From Lachnospiraceae bacterium (GTDB lineage: Bacteria; Bacillota; Clostridia; Lachnospirales; Lachnospiraceae), in assembly GCA_910575445.1 (NCBI GenBank), contig CAJTFW010000016.1:1-49612 (forward strand): a DNA stretch of 49,612 nucleotides. The letters are read 5' to 3'. Of this stretch, positions 8,848 to 18,961 are shown piece after piece. Numbering within the stretch: position 1 is the stretch's first letter; each line of letters begins with the position of its first letter. Both the position numbers and the translations under genes were made by a program. The notes beneath the pieces are model-generated. The model was not told the origin of the DNA. It saw only the letters and a list, made by a program, of their open reading frames with translations, and did not search any database.

Positions 8848-9126
8848 TTAAAAAACCTCCTGTTATATTTTGTGAAGCCACTCCTTCACTCGTCTTGTTG
8901 CACAAAGTATAACGGATTTTTTGCCTCAAATATATTAAAGTTCTTACCAAAATGTCAGATTAATGACACATTTTCAATGTTTTTATGCACATAAAAGGCG
9001 TACTTATACACTCTAATTTAATTTAGGTCATGATTCTGATATTTTTCGCATGTTTTTTATTTATATCGGTCTTTGATTTCCTCTATGATTATTCTATATA
9101 AACGGGTTAAGAAAGGAGCATAAACA
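8848..9126. promoter_or_regulatory. Divergent promoter region of the oligosaccharide locus
   Basis: This 279-bp gap drives both arms. On the plus strand TTGATT (9073-9078) and TATATA (9095-9100) are separated by 16 bp and lie just ahead of AAGGAG and a TTG start. An imperfect inverted repeat (AAATGTCA...TGACACATTT, about 8950-8974) is a candidate operator for the nearby AraC regulator. A TATACT box occurs on the minus strand about 80 bp ahead of the binding-protein gene. Confidence 0.45.
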
Positions 9127-11826
9127 TTGAACCATTTAAAATTTATAGATAAACATGGAAGCTTTCTGATCAGACAGCCGGAGAATACAAGTTACCTGTA
9201 TTTTCCTCTTGCATCAGAAACTGGACTGAAAAGTGCTGTCACGCCGAATCTGGGCGGTGATGCCAAGATAGATCAGGAAACTTTCCTTTTGGAACCGGTA
9301 AGTTCTGAAAATCTGCACAACAATCGTTCCTCCCGCAATTTTTGGTTTCGAAAAAGCAACACAGATATATACTCAGCAAGCGGAGCTTCTGCGGTTCAGG
9401 AAGCTTTACAATTTACGGAACAACAGGATAAGAGTGAGCTGACTGCAGGATTTATGTGGCAGACCCTAACCCGAACTTCCAAAGTCCATCAGCTGATATC
9501 TACTATTACTTCTTTTATTCCCAAAGACAGTAATGTGGAGATTATGTATGTGACCATACAAAATCAGGCAGAGACCCCACAGGAATTCACTGCTTACGCT
9601 GCAATTCCTATCTATGGACGCAGTGCAGACAATATCCGGGATCACCGGAATGTTACCTCCATGCTTCACCGCATCGAGACAGTTGAAAATGGTGTGCTCG
9701 TCTGCCCCACCATGTCTTTTGATGAAAAGGGACACCGTCCAAATACGAAAATCTATTATGTTGCCGGCTGTTCGGGAAACAGCGATGCACCAGAAGCATT
9801 CTATCCTACCGTAGAAAGCTTTATCGGTGAAGGCGGAACCTTCACACATCCCCGTGCTGTCTATGAATCTCATCTTGGTGAAGCGGCTTCTTATCACACA
9901 GCCGGTAAGGAAGCCATGGGAGCTTTTCGATTTGCGCCCGTCTTACTCGGCCCTGGCGAAAAAGCGGACTATATCATTCTCATGGGCATAGAAAATAGCA
10001 AAGAAGATATCCTGGATCGGATTGAAGCATATAATACCAGCGGCAAAATACAAAAAGCTTTTGAAGACACAAAATCTTACTGGCAGAATCAGGTAAATAT
10101 TGATTTTCATACAAACGATATCGATTTTGACCAGTTGATGCAATGGATTTGTTTTCAGCCCTATCTGCGCCGGCTGTTCGGCTGCTCCTTTCTTCCTCAT
10201 CATGACTACGGAAGAGGTGGTCGTGGATGGAGAGATCTCTGGCAAGACTGTCTCTCTCTACTTCTGCTGAATCCTGAGCATGTGGGAGATATGATCACTG
10301 CAAACTATAAGGGCGTCCGTATAGATGGCACGAATGCAACAATCATTGAAAGCAAAAACGGCAGTTTTCTTGCCGACCGGAACGGGATCGCCCGGGTCTG
10401 GATGGATCATGCACTTTGGCCGTTGATGACAACAAAACTCTATATTGATCAAACCGGAGACATCGAACTTCTAAATAAGCAAGTTCCTTATTTTAAAGAT
10501 ATACAGACCGCACGGGGAACCGAAACCGATGACTTGTGGATTCCTTCACATGGGAATCTGCAGTGCACAAAAGAACATACGTTCTATCTCGGGAGTATCC
10601 TCGAACATCTTCTTATCCAGAACTTAACTTCCTTTTATGAGACAGGGGAACATAATATCTATCGTCTCCGGGGAGCAGACTGGAACGATGCTTTGGATAT
10701 GGCTTCTGAACATGGAGAAAGTGTGGCTTTTACCTGTGCCTATGCTGGTAATTTACTGGATCTGGCAGCTATGATCCGTCTTCTGGACAGTCATTCTGCT
10801 ACTCATACAACGGAGCTTCTGGAAGAAATCACGGTCCTTTTGGAAGACAACACAGAAATCTTTAATGATACCCATAAGAAGCAACAAATCCTGTCTAAAT
10901 ATTGCAGCCTTTGCAGGCACGAAGTCAGTGGTCGGCGTGTCACCCACTCCCTTTCTTCCCTTGCGGTGAATCTGGTCAGGAAAGCAAACTGGCTTATGGA
11001 ACATATAAGAACACAAGAATGGATCAACGGACCTGAAGATGAGGGATGGTTCAACAGCTATTACGACAATCATGGCCGGGCTGTAGAAGGATTTTTTGAA
11101 AATCATGTGCGCATGATGCTGACTGGACAGGTTTTTGCTATCATGAGCCAAGTTGCAGAAGATGAGCAGATCCGAAAGATCACAAAGAGTGCAGATCACT
11201 ACCTTTATCAGAAAGAAATCGGCGGTTACCGCCTGAATACTGATTTTCACGAATTGAAATTTGATATGGGACGCATGTTTGGATTTGCCTACGGAGAGAA
11301 AGAAAACGGAGCTGTATTTTCCCACATGACGACCATGTATGCCAATGCTTTGTACCGCAGAGGTTTTGTAAAGGAAGGTTTTAAAGCCCTGAAGACGCTC
11401 GCAGATACAGCTCTGAATTTTGATGTGAGCCATATCTATCCGGGGATACCTGAATATTTCCGCGCAGATGGGCGGGGAATGTATCAGTATTTGACTGGAG
11501 CTGCCAGTTGGTTTATGATGACAATGCTCACAGAGGTTTTTGGTGTACGAGGAGATGCCGGAGATCTGATTTTGCATCCAAAGCTTCTGGCCTGCCAGTT
11601 TGACGCAGATGGAACAGCTTTTGTTGCTGCTCCCTTTGCAGGTAAAAATTTTACCATCCTTTATAAAAACAAAGCTGGCAAAGATTTCGGCTCCTATATC
11701 ATCGAATCTGCTTTCTGCGACAGCAAAAAGCTTCCTGTCACAGAGGAATCATTTGTTATGATTCCCCGCAGAACCATCACCGCACTGTCAGACAACATGC
11801 ACAAAATTATTATAAATTTATCATAA
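9127..11826 (+). CDS. GH94 glycoside phosphorylase, oligoglucan type
   Basis: This 899-residue inverting phosphorylase splits a beta-glucoside with phosphate to give alpha-glucose 1-phosphate. The N-terminal half is the beta-sandwich domain. The (alpha/alpha)6 barrel contains HHDYGRGGRGWRDLWQD, and the likely general acid is Asp518 in RGADWNDALDMA. It is longer than cellobiose or chitobiose phosphorylases (about 800 residues) and distinct from the following gene, resembling enzymes acting on longer beta-glucans such as 1,2-beta-oligoglucan phosphorylase, although shorter than the Listeria one. The start is TTG with AGGAG 8 bp upstream. The exact linkage cannot be told from sequence. It is the first gene of the plus-strand arm. 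Confidence 0.85.
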   Translation: MNHLKFIDKHGSFLIRQPENTSYLYFPLASETGLKSAVTPNLGGDAKIDQETFLLEPVSSENLHNNRSSRNFWFRKSNTDIYSASGASAVQEALQFTEQQDKSELTAGFMWQTLTRTSKVHQLISTITSFIPKDSNVEIMYVTIQNQAETPQEFTAYAAIPIYGRSADNIRDHRNVTSMLHRIETVENGVLVCPTMSFDEKGHRPNTKIYYVAGCSGNSDAPEAFYPTVESFIGEGGTFTHPRAVYESHLGEAASYHTAGKEAMGAFRFAPVLLGPGEKADYIILMGIENSKEDILDRIEAYNTSGKIQKAFEDTKSYWQNQVNIDFHTNDIDFDQLMQWICFQPYLRRLFGCSFLPHHDYGRGGRGWRDLWQDCLSLLLLNPEHVGDMITANYKGVRIDGTNATIIESKNGSFLADRNGIARVWMDHALWPLMTTKLYIDQTGDIELLNKQVPYFKDIQTARGTETDDLWIPSHGNLQCTKEHTFYLGSILEHLLIQNLTSFYETGEHNIYRLRGADWNDALDMASEHGESVAFTCAYAGNLLDLAAMIRLLDSHSATHTTELLEEITVLLEDNTEIFNDTHKKQQILSKYCSLCRHEVSGRRVTHSLSSLAVNLVRKANWLMEHIRTQEWINGPEDEGWFNSYYDNHGRAVEGFFENHVRMMLTGQVFAIMSQVAEDEQIRKITKSADHYLYQKEIGGYRLNTDFHELKFDMGRMFGFAYGEKENGAVFSHMTTMYANALYRRGFVKEGFKALKTLADTALNFDVSHIYPGIPEYFRADGRGMYQYLTGAASWFMMTMLTEVFGVRGDAGDLILHPKLLACQFDADGTAFVAAPFAGKNFTILYKNKAGKDFGSYIIESAFCDSKKLPVTEESFVMIPRRTITALSDNMHKIIINLS

Positions 11827-11874
11827 CAGCGTTTATCAAAAACAGAAACACCAAGAAAGGACAAACAGCATCAT

Positions 11875-14280
11875 ATGAGATATGGATATTTTGATAACAA
11901 AAATCGGGAATACGTAATCGATCGGCCGGATACACCCACCCCCTGGGTAAATTATCTGGGTTCTCCAGAATATGGCGCAATTATTTCCAACCATGCAGGC
12001 GGCTACAGTTTTATAAAGTCTGGCGCAAATGGAAGAATTCTTCGATATATTTTTAACAATTTTGACCAGCCGGGAAGATACCTTTATATCCGTGATAATG
12101 AATCCAAAGATTATTGGTCGGCTTCCTGGCAGCCAGTAGCCAAAGACCCTGAACAATACAAAAGTAAATGCTGTCATGGAATGGGATATACCAGAATGAC
12201 CGCCTGCTATGATGGGATTCGGTCTGAAGCTACCTATTATGTTCCTTCTGGAAAAAGCTATGAAGTGTGGGCGCTTTCTATCACCAACGACTCTCCATAT
12301 GCCAGAGAACTTACTCTGACTGGATATGCAGAGTTTACAAACCACAGTAATTATGAACAGGATCAGGTAAATCTGCAGTATTCGCTGTTTATCTCCAGAA
12401 CGCTGTTTAGAGATAACCTGATCATTCAGCAGATACACGGCAATCTGGATGCCCTGTCCGAACAGGAACAGATAGACGAGAAAAACGTAACTGAGCGGTT
12501 CTTTGGTCTCTCTGGTGCCGATGTATCGTCTTACTGCGGAGAAAAAGAACATTTTCTTGGTAAATATCATGGTTACCACAACCCTCAGGGAATTGCATCT
12601 GGAAATCTGGGAAATGTGACCAGTTATAATGAAAATTCCTGCGGCGCACTTTCCTGCATCATCTCTCTTGCTCCGAAAGAGAGTAAAACCATCGTTTTTG
12701 TACTTGGAGCAGGCAGTGGGGCCTCTACGATTCTTGACGCTTATACAGAGCCTGACAAAAAGATAGCTCAGGAACTATCGGAATTAAAAAGCTACTGGCA
12801 GGAAAAGCTGAACCATCTGAAAGTAGATACACCCAGCCCAGAATTTAACACCATGATCAATACTTGGAATGCTTACAACTGCTTCATGACATTTATTTGG
12901 TCCCGCGCTGCATCTTTCATTTACTGTGGGTTGCGCAATGGTTATGGCTACCGTGATACGGTGCAGGACATTCAGGGAATCATCCACCTTGCCCCGGATA
13001 TGGCAAAAGAAAAGATTCACTTTATGCTCTCAGCCCAGGTAAGTAATGGTGGCGGACTTCCTCTTGTAAAATTCACCCACAGCCCCGGGCAGGAAGATAC
13101 CCCCGATGACGCTTCCTATCGGCAGGAAACCGGTCACCCCGCTTATCGTGCAGATGATGCACTTTGGCTTTTTCCAACTATATACAAATACATTGCAGAA
13201 ACTGGCAATCTTGCATTCCTGAATGAGATCATTCCATTTGCGGATAAAGAGGAGGCAACTGTTTATGAACACCTGAAACGTGCGCTTTCCTTTTCCTTTG
13301 CCCATCTCGGCCCTCATGGTATGCCCGCTGGACTTTATGCAGACTGGAACGACTGCCTGCGTCTGGGAGCCAACGGAGAATCTTCCTTTGTTGCTATGCA
13401 ATTCTACTATGCTATGACGATTTTAAAAAAATTTGCTGAATACAAAGAAGACACTGAATATGTAAGATATCTTGAAAAAAAGCAGGCAAAGACAGGCGAG
13501 GCCATTCAAAAGCTCTACTGGGATCAGGACCGTTTTATCCGCGGATATACAGAAGATGGCAAACAAATCGGTGCGGCAAAAGACCCTGAAGCAAATCTCT
13601 GGCTCAATCCGCAGAGTTGGGCTGTAATTAGCGGTCTTGCGTCTGCTGAACAATCTGATAAAATACTTGAAAATGTATATAAACAATTGAATACGAAATA
13701 TGGCGCTCTGTTGATGAACCCGCCCTACCATGCACATGCGTTTGAAGGCGCGCTTGCTGTCATCTATAATCAGGGAACCAAAGAAAATGCCGGCATTTTC
13801 TCTCAGTCTCAGGGATGGCTGCTTCTTGCAGAAGCCCTGCAAGGACATGGTGAACGCGCCTTTACTTATTTTATGGAAAATGCGCCTGCTGCCTGGAACG
13901 ACCATGCGGAGATTCGTCGTATGGAGCCTTATTGTTACGGACAATTTACAGAAGGACACGCAAGCAAGCATCCGGGACGTTCTCATGTCCATTGGCTGAC
14001 CGGCACCGCCTCAACCATGATGGTCGGATGTGTGGAGGGTATTTTAGGTCTGCGTCCTGACCTGACTGGAATCACTCTGGCACCGTCAATCCCAAAAGAC
14101 TGGGCACACCTGGAAATCCAGAAAGATTTTCGTGGAAAGCATCTGCATATTATAATCGAAAATCCAGACAGACGGGAGTCTGGATATAGAAAACTGATCC
14201 TCAATGGCAGAGAACTGAATGGAAATCATATACCGGCTAGTCTTCTTGAGAATGAAAATGAGATCTGTCTAATGCTCTGA
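11875..14280 (+). CDS. GH94 disaccharide phosphorylase (chitobiose/cellobiose/laminaribiose type)
   Basis: This 801-residue phosphorylase is of the disaccharide clade. The N-terminus (RYGYFDNKNREYVIDRPD, then PWVNYLGSPEYG) is close to N,N'-diacetylchitobiose and cellobiose phosphorylases. The general acid is Asp490 in YADWNDCLRLG, and the following GESSFV resembles the GESSMV of the chitobiose enzyme. Near the C-terminus is the substrate loop HVHWLTGTAS. It follows the first GH94 gene by 48 bp with a GAAAGGA box and shares its transcript. It probably finishes degradation to monosaccharide plus sugar phosphate. Donor specificity is open. Confidence 0.87.
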   Translation: MRYGYFDNKNREYVIDRPDTPTPWVNYLGSPEYGAIISNHAGGYSFIKSGANGRILRYIFNNFDQPGRYLYIRDNESKDYWSASWQPVAKDPEQYKSKCCHGMGYTRMTACYDGIRSEATYYVPSGKSYEVWALSITNDSPYARELTLTGYAEFTNHSNYEQDQVNLQYSLFISRTLFRDNLIIQQIHGNLDALSEQEQIDEKNVTERFFGLSGADVSSYCGEKEHFLGKYHGYHNPQGIASGNLGNVTSYNENSCGALSCIISLAPKESKTIVFVLGAGSGASTILDAYTEPDKKIAQELSELKSYWQEKLNHLKVDTPSPEFNTMINTWNAYNCFMTFIWSRAASFIYCGLRNGYGYRDTVQDIQGIIHLAPDMAKEKIHFMLSAQVSNGGGLPLVKFTHSPGQEDTPDDASYRQETGHPAYRADDALWLFPTIYKYIAETGNLAFLNEIIPFADKEEATVYEHLKRALSFSFAHLGPHGMPAGLYADWNDCLRLGANGESSFVAMQFYYAMTILKKFAEYKEDTEYVRYLEKKQAKTGEAIQKLYWDQDRFIRGYTEDGKQIGAAKDPEANLWLNPQSWAVISGLASAEQSDKILENVYKQLNTKYGALLMNPPYHAHAFEGALAVIYNQGTKENAGIFSQSQGWLLLAEALQGHGERAFTYFMENAPAAWNDHAEIRRMEPYCYGQFTEGHASKHPGRSHVHWLTGTASTMMVGCVEGILGLRPDLTGITLAPSIPKDWAHLEIQKDFRGKHLHIIIENPDRRESGYRKLILNGRELNGNHIPASLLENENEICLML

Positions 14281-14309
14281 TGCATTTTATGTTTCCTTCC
14301 TCATTCAGC

Positions 14310-14372
14310 GGGGCTGTCATAGACTTTGCCTGCCTGTACCTTCAACAGGCAAACAAAGTCTGCGGCAACCCC
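14310..14372. terminator. Bidirectional terminator between phosphorylase and AraC genes
   Basis: A long stem pairs GGGGCTG, AGACTTTG and CCTGCCTGT with ACAGGCA, CAAAGTCT and CAACCCC around a short loop. T-rich DNA follows on the plus strand. It lies between converging genes and can serve both. Confidence 0.8.
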
Positions 14373-14386
14373 ATTTTCTTTGCTTT

Positions 14387-15163
14387 TTATTCTTCTGGCT
14401 CCTCGTTCATCTCTGTCACGATATCCCACTGGATTGTATGATTCAAATCCCGATATTTTTTCGGCGTCATACCCACATACTCCCGAAACTGTTGAATAAA
14501 ATGACTTTGTGAAGAAAATGACAATCGATTTGCAATATCAATCATAGAATATTCACTGTACTGCAACAGATTTTTTGCAATCCCAATCTTCTGTCCACGT
14601 ATATAGGCACTGATGGAATCGCCTGTTTCCTTTTTGAACAGACGTGAAAGATAACTGGCAGATACTCCAAGTGCATCAGACAAATCTTCAATAGTGATAC
14701 GCTCTTTTATATGTGCATAGATATATTCTTTACAGAGACTGATGTGTTTGGAATTAGTATCGCTTTGGCAGATCTTGTGCATCTTTTCTGCATAATCCAA
14801 AACCATTGCATCATGCAGATTCCGAACTCCCTGCACTGTATGCACATCATCCAGCTGCTGAATATAAAAATCACTCATCCGAAATGCCTGCTCCAGTTCC
14901 ATACCCTTCTGCTTGCATAAGCGGGTAATCATCGCTGTCGTAATGACAAAATGATATTTTAAATTCATGATATGATTACGAGAAAGTATTCCGACTCCTT
15001 CGCTGTCAAGAAATCTTTCCTGCTCACAATTATGCTTGACCGCTTCTATATCACCATTGGATACAGCCTGATAAAATAAAAATTCTTCTGTTGGCTGCCG
15101 GTGCTCCATTTCATCGTTCTCATCCTCTGCCTCCAGAAGATTCCATTTGTCCTGATATGCCAT
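14387..15163 (-). CDS. AraC family transcriptional regulator
   Basis: The 258-residue regulator has a C-terminal AraC/XylS double helix-turn-helix domain: ITIEDLSDALGVSASYLSRLFKKE split over two helices, then MIDIANRLSFSSQSHFIQQF and GMTPKKYR. The N-terminal region (FLFYQAVSNGDIEAVKHN, then MNLKYHFVITTAMITRLC) is the helical type common in Lachnospiraceae regulators of glycan loci, and its ligand is unknown. It converges on the GH94 genes and is the obvious candidate activator of the divergent oligosaccharide locus (inference). Confidence 0.9.
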   Translation of the reverse strand: MAYQDKWNLLEAEDENDEMEHRQPTEEFLFYQAVSNGDIEAVKHNCEQERFLDSEGVGILSRNHIMNLKYHFVITTAMITRLCKQKGMELEQAFRMSDFYIQQLDDVHTVQGVRNLHDAMVLDYAEKMHKICQSDTNSKHISLCKEYIYAHIKERITIEDLSDALGVSASYLSRLFKKETGDSISAYIRGQKIGIAKNLLQYSEYSMIDIANRLSFSSQSHFIQQFREYVGMTPKKYRDLNHTIQWDIVTEMNEEPEE

Positions 15164-15288
15164 CGTATCCTCTCCATTTCTACTGTAAGCGTATCTGAAG
15201 CTTCAAAAATTCCTGTACTCTATTATAATACCTTAAAAAACAGATGGTCTCAATAGTCTTTTATAAGCTCTACAATTATAAAACAGAT

Positions 15289-15320
15289 AAAAAAAGAGCC
15301 ACATATAATTGCAGCTCTTT
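15289..15320 (-). terminator. Terminator of the polyol/sugar operon
   Basis: On the minus strand AAAGAGCTGCA pairs with TGTGGCTCTTT and is followed by a run of T. It lies 17 bp after the last dehydrogenase gene. Confidence 0.85.
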
Positions 15321-15336
15321 ACTGTCTATCCAGATT

Positions 15337-16386
15337 TTAGGATATCACCTTTATCACCGATTTTACGATATCTGCTTTATTTTTCACACTCTGCTCCATG
15401 GCTTTTTGAATATCGTCTAAGGGGAATATATCAGTAACAATTTCCTTTAAATTGATACGACCAGAGGCCACAGCTTCGATAGCAAGCGGATAAATATGAC
15501 GGTAACGAAACACCGTCTTAAAGGTCAGTTCTTTATCCAGAGCCAGAGTCATAGGCAGAGTCATCTCACCAGAAGCAGAGTAGCCCACTAACACGATAGT
15601 ACTTCCCTTCTTGCTAAAGCCAATGGCCTGTCTGGTGGTAATCTCCGTACCCGCAGTCTCAATTACCAGGTCTGAGCCTTTCTTATTGGTGAGACGCATA
15701 ATCTCTTCTATTGTGTCTTTTTCTTTTCCATTTACTATATCAGTAGCGCCTAACTCTAGTGCCTTTTCCAGTCTTTTTGGCATCACATCCACTGCGATAA
15801 TCTTTGTTACCCCCATAGCCTTTAGGGCCATTATTGAGACCAGTCCAATACAGCCTGCTCCCATAACTACTACTGTCATACCAATTTGTGCCTTGCCTTG
15901 TTTGGCTGCATGAAAGCCCACAGAAAGTGGTTCAAGAAGTGCTGCTTCCATTGTATCCATATGATCTGGTATCTTAAAGCAGAGGTCCGCCTTATGAGCT
16001 ACATATTCCTGAAACACACCATCCACAGGAGGTGTTGCAAAAAATACAACATCTTTACAGAGATTATATCTGCCACTTTTACAAAATTCACAATGTCCAC
16101 AAGTCTTTCCAGGCTCTAATGCCACCTTATCTCCTGTCTTTAAATGTGTGACATCGCTTCCTACTTCCACTACAATGCCTCCCGCCTCATGCCCTAACAC
16201 AAAGGGAGGTTTTACGATATTGGGGCCACTGCCTCCATTTTCATAGTAATGAAGGTCGGAGCCGCACACCCCTACATATTCTATTCGTACCAGAACCTCA
16301 TCTGCTTTTGGCACAGGAATATCCCTTTCTGTCAATTCCACCTTCGCGATGTCTGTCATAACTGCAACTTTCATCTTGCCTTCCAT
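15337..16386 (-). CDS. Zinc-dependent sorbitol/xylitol-type dehydrogenase
   Basis: The 349-residue medium-chain dehydrogenase oxidises a polyol to a ketose with NAD(P). Catalytic zinc residues are in GVCGSDLHY and GHEAGG. The structural zinc loop is CGHCEFCKSGRYNLC. The Rossmann motif is GAGCIGLV, with Asp in AVDV suggesting NAD preference. It is the last gene of a five-gene minus-strand operon with a ribose-type transporter and another dehydrogenase. AAAGG precedes the ATG by 8 bp; MKVAV four codons later is an alternative start. Confidence 0.9.
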   Translation of the reverse strand: MEGKMKVAVMTDIAKVELTERDIPVPKADEVLVRIEYVGVCGSDLHYYENGGSGPNIVKPPFVLGHEAGGIVVEVGSDVTHLKTGDKVALEPGKTCGHCEFCKSGRYNLCKDVVFFATPPVDGVFQEYVAHKADLCFKIPDHMDTMEAALLEPLSVGFHAAKQGKAQIGMTVVVMGAGCIGLVSIMALKAMGVTKIIAVDVMPKRLEKALELGATDIVNGKEKDTIEEIMRLTNKKGSDLVIETAGTEITTRQAIGFSKKGSTIVLVGYSASGEMTLPMTLALDKELTFKTVFRYRHIYPLAIEAVASGRINLKEIVTDIFPLDDIQKAMEQSVKNKADIVKSVIKVIS

Positions 16387-16417
16387 CTTATCTACCTTTC
16401 CTTTTACAATCTTTTAG

Positions 16418-17380
16418 TTATACAGCTGCTTTTTTCGCTTTAAGGAGCCGTTGCTTCTGCACGCAGTCTGCGCCGACTGCAATGAGCAGAATGATGCCCT
16501 TTACAACCATCTGCATATAGGAGCTTACATTTAGCAGTACCATACCATTTTGCAGAACGCCAATAATCATAACGCCCGCGATTACATTGGACATTTTCCC
16601 TGAGCCGCCTGTCGTGCTGACACCGCCTAAGACCACACAGGTGATAACATCGAACTCATAACCTACTCCGGCATTTGGCTGCCCGGTGTTGGCTCTTGCC
16701 AGCATAACCAGACCTGCAATTCCAGCAAACAGACCAGAGAGAGAATATACAAGACATTTCACCCACTTTACATCAATACCTGAAAGTTGTGCTGCCTCTT
16801 CATTGCCACCCAAAGCATAGAAATAGCGGCCAAAATATGTCTTTTCACTAATAAACCAGCCAATAGCAAAGACAATCACCATAATGATAACCGGAATCGG
16901 AATCGCTCCCACATAGCCCTGTCCTATCGTCAGAAAGGAATCCGGGAAGCGGGAAATCGGTGTCCCTTTGCAGATGATATATGCAAGTCCTGCAAAAATA
17001 GTCTGAGAGGCAAAGGTAACAATAAGCTCCGGCATTTTTAATTTTGCGATAATAATGCCATTTAAAAATCCAATGGCTGTACTGATAACAAGTGCTGCTA
17101 AGATTGCAATGAAAGGATTTAATCCCAGATTTACCATCACATAGGCTGCCACAATATTGACCAGCGAGATAATAGAGCCTATAGAAAGGTCAATCCCTCC
17201 TAGAAGAATCACATAGGTCATACCTACAGAAGCAATACCATAAATAGCTACCTGCTTTATTACATTCATTAGATTTCGCACGGTTAAGAAGTTCTGACTG
17301 GTTGTGGAGAAAAATATAATCATCACCAGAAGAAACACATATATAATCCTGCTCTTTAATAGATTTATGACTTTATTCAT
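16418..17380 (-). CDS. Ribose-type sugar ABC transporter permease
   Basis: The 320-residue RbsC-family membrane protein has about ten hydrophobic spans and the conserved segments GMTYVILLGGIDLSIGS and CVVLGGVSTTGGSG. It begins 1 bp after the ATPase stop codon, so the two are co-translated. It forms the membrane channel for the substrate delivered by the binding protein at 18962-20005. Confidence 0.93.
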   Translation of the reverse strand: MNKVINLLKSRIIYVFLLVMIIFFSTTSQNFLTVRNLMNVIKQVAIYGIASVGMTYVILLGGIDLSIGSIISLVNIVAAYVMVNLGLNPFIAILAALVISTAIGFLNGIIIAKLKMPELIVTFASQTIFAGLAYIICKGTPISRFPDSFLTIGQGYVGAIPIPVIIMVIVFAIGWFISEKTYFGRYFYALGGNEEAAQLSGIDVKWVKCLVYSLSGLFAGIAGLVMLARANTGQPNAGVGYEFDVITCVVLGGVSTTGGSGKMSNVIAGVMIIGVLQNGMVLLNVSSYMQMVVKGIILLIAVGADCVQKQRLLKAKKAAV

Positions 17381-17381
17381 C

Positions 17382-18884
17382 TTAATTGTTCCTTTCTTTT
17401 GAAGCTAACTGCATAATGAGCTCCTGATTAAACTCTTCTCTTTGAATCTCACCACTAACACTTCCCTCTGCCAGAATGACAATTCGATCAGACATTCCCA
17501 TAAGTTCTTCCATCTCGGAGGAGATCATAAGAATTGCCTTGCCCTGCTCTACCAACTGATTGATCAGTGTATAAATCTCCTGCTTTGCACCTACATCAAT
17601 CCCTCTGGTTGGTTCATCGAAAATTAAAAGCTCTGATTCTGCCGCCAACCACTTGGCCAGAATCACTTTCTGCTGGTTGCCTCCGCTTAGATTTTTCACT
17701 TTTTGTTCCAGAGAAGGCGTTTTTATGGATATTTCTTCTCTATATTTTTGTGCTATACTCTTCGCTTTTTTATAGTCAATCACCGCTGCCTTTGACAGGC
17801 GATGATAAATAGGCATATTGATATTTTCCTGGATGCTCAGTCCTAAAAGTGCTCCTTTCGCCTTTCTGTCCTCTGGCACCAGACCGATTCCAATTTTAAT
17901 AGCTTCCTTTGGAGTCTTTGGATTGATCTTCTCTCCCTTGAAATAAAATTCTCCTGAGATTTTCTTCTCTGCTCCAAATATCATCTCCGCAAATTCTGTC
18001 CGTCCGGCTCCCACCAGACCTCCTAATCCTAATACTTCTCCTTTATGTATCTTGAGGCTTATCTCCTTGTCTCCGTTTCCACTGACTGCCTTTGCTTCAA
18101 AAATAACCTCTTCCTGAATACAATCCGCTTTTCTGGTAGGATAGACCTCATTTAGCTGACGTCCTACCATATATTTAATCAGCTCATCCTCATTTGTTCT
18201 AGCCGTCTCTAACGTAGTCACATACTGTCCATCTCTAAGCACTGTAATGCGGTCTGACAGACGGAAGATCTCTTCTAGGCGATGGGAAATATAGATAATT
18301 GTAACACCTCTGGATTTTAGCAAATCAACCACTGCAAACATGCTCTCCACCTCTGCGTTGGTAAGTGGTGCAGATGGCTCATCCATAATAAGCACCTTTG
18401 CATTCTGAGAGACAGCTTTGGCAATCTCTACCATCTGCTGATAGCCCACAGACAAATCTTTTACCAAAGTCGATGGCTTAATCTTGATATTTAAGGAATC
18501 TAGAACCTCCTGTGATTTTTTCTCCATAGCAGCAAAATCCACCAGGATTCCCTTGCGAATCGCTCTCCCTAAGAAGATATTTTCTGCTATTGTCAAATCC
18601 CCCACCAGATTAAATTCCTGATAGATAACACCGATTCCATTTTCCTCTGACAGTTTCGGCGTCATACTCAAAAAGCTCTTTCCATTGATGATGATCTCTC
18701 CAACAGAAGGTGCAATGGCACCACTACATGTCTTAATAAGCGTGGATTTTCCTGCTCCATTCTCACCGATTAGTGCATGTATCTCACCCCTTCGAACATG
18801 TAAAGAGACATCATCTAGCGCGGTTACGCCTGGATAATATTTTGAAATATGTTTTAATTCCAGAATGTTGTCTTCTGACCCCAT
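17382..18884 (-). CDS. Ribose-type sugar ABC transporter ATPase (two NBDs)
   Basis: This 500-residue RbsA/MglA-family protein has two nucleotide-binding domains. The first has a full Walker A (GENGAGKST), a signature-like LSVGYQQM and Walker B LIMDEPSAPL. The second has a degenerate Walker A (GLVGAGRTE), as is usual in the family, with signature LSGGNQQK and Walker B LIFDEPTRGID. The start chosen is MGSEDN because AAAGGGGAA lies properly upstream; 15 further in-frame codons exist. Confidence 0.94.
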   Translation of the reverse strand: MGSEDNILELKHISKYYPGVTALDDVSLHVRRGEIHALIGENGAGKSTLIKTCSGAIAPSVGEIIINGKSFLSMTPKLSEENGIGVIYQEFNLVGDLTIAENIFLGRAIRKGILVDFAAMEKKSQEVLDSLNIKIKPSTLVKDLSVGYQQMVEIAKAVSQNAKVLIMDEPSAPLTNAEVESMFAVVDLLKSRGVTIIYISHRLEEIFRLSDRITVLRDGQYVTTLETARTNEDELIKYMVGRQLNEVYPTRKADCIQEEVIFEAKAVSGNGDKEISLKIHKGEVLGLGGLVGAGRTEFAEMIFGAEKKISGEFYFKGEKINPKTPKEAIKIGIGLVPEDRKAKGALLGLSIQENINMPIYHRLSKAAVIDYKKAKSIAQKYREEISIKTPSLEQKVKNLSGGNQQKVILAKWLAAESELLIFDEPTRGIDVGAKQEIYTLINQLVEQGKAILMISSEMEELMGMSDRIVILAEGSVSGEIQREEFNQELIMQLASKERNN

Positions 18885-18961
18885 ACGCTTCCCCTTTCTC
18901 TCTTTACTAATGACGTGGCCTGGTATCAAAACCAGGTCACGTCATCCATAAGGTAAAATGA

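Noticed and set aside
10753-11577. 274-codon minus-strand frame inside the first GH94 gene
   Set aside because: The GH94 gene is unmistakable in its frame, and the antisense product has no recognisable motif.
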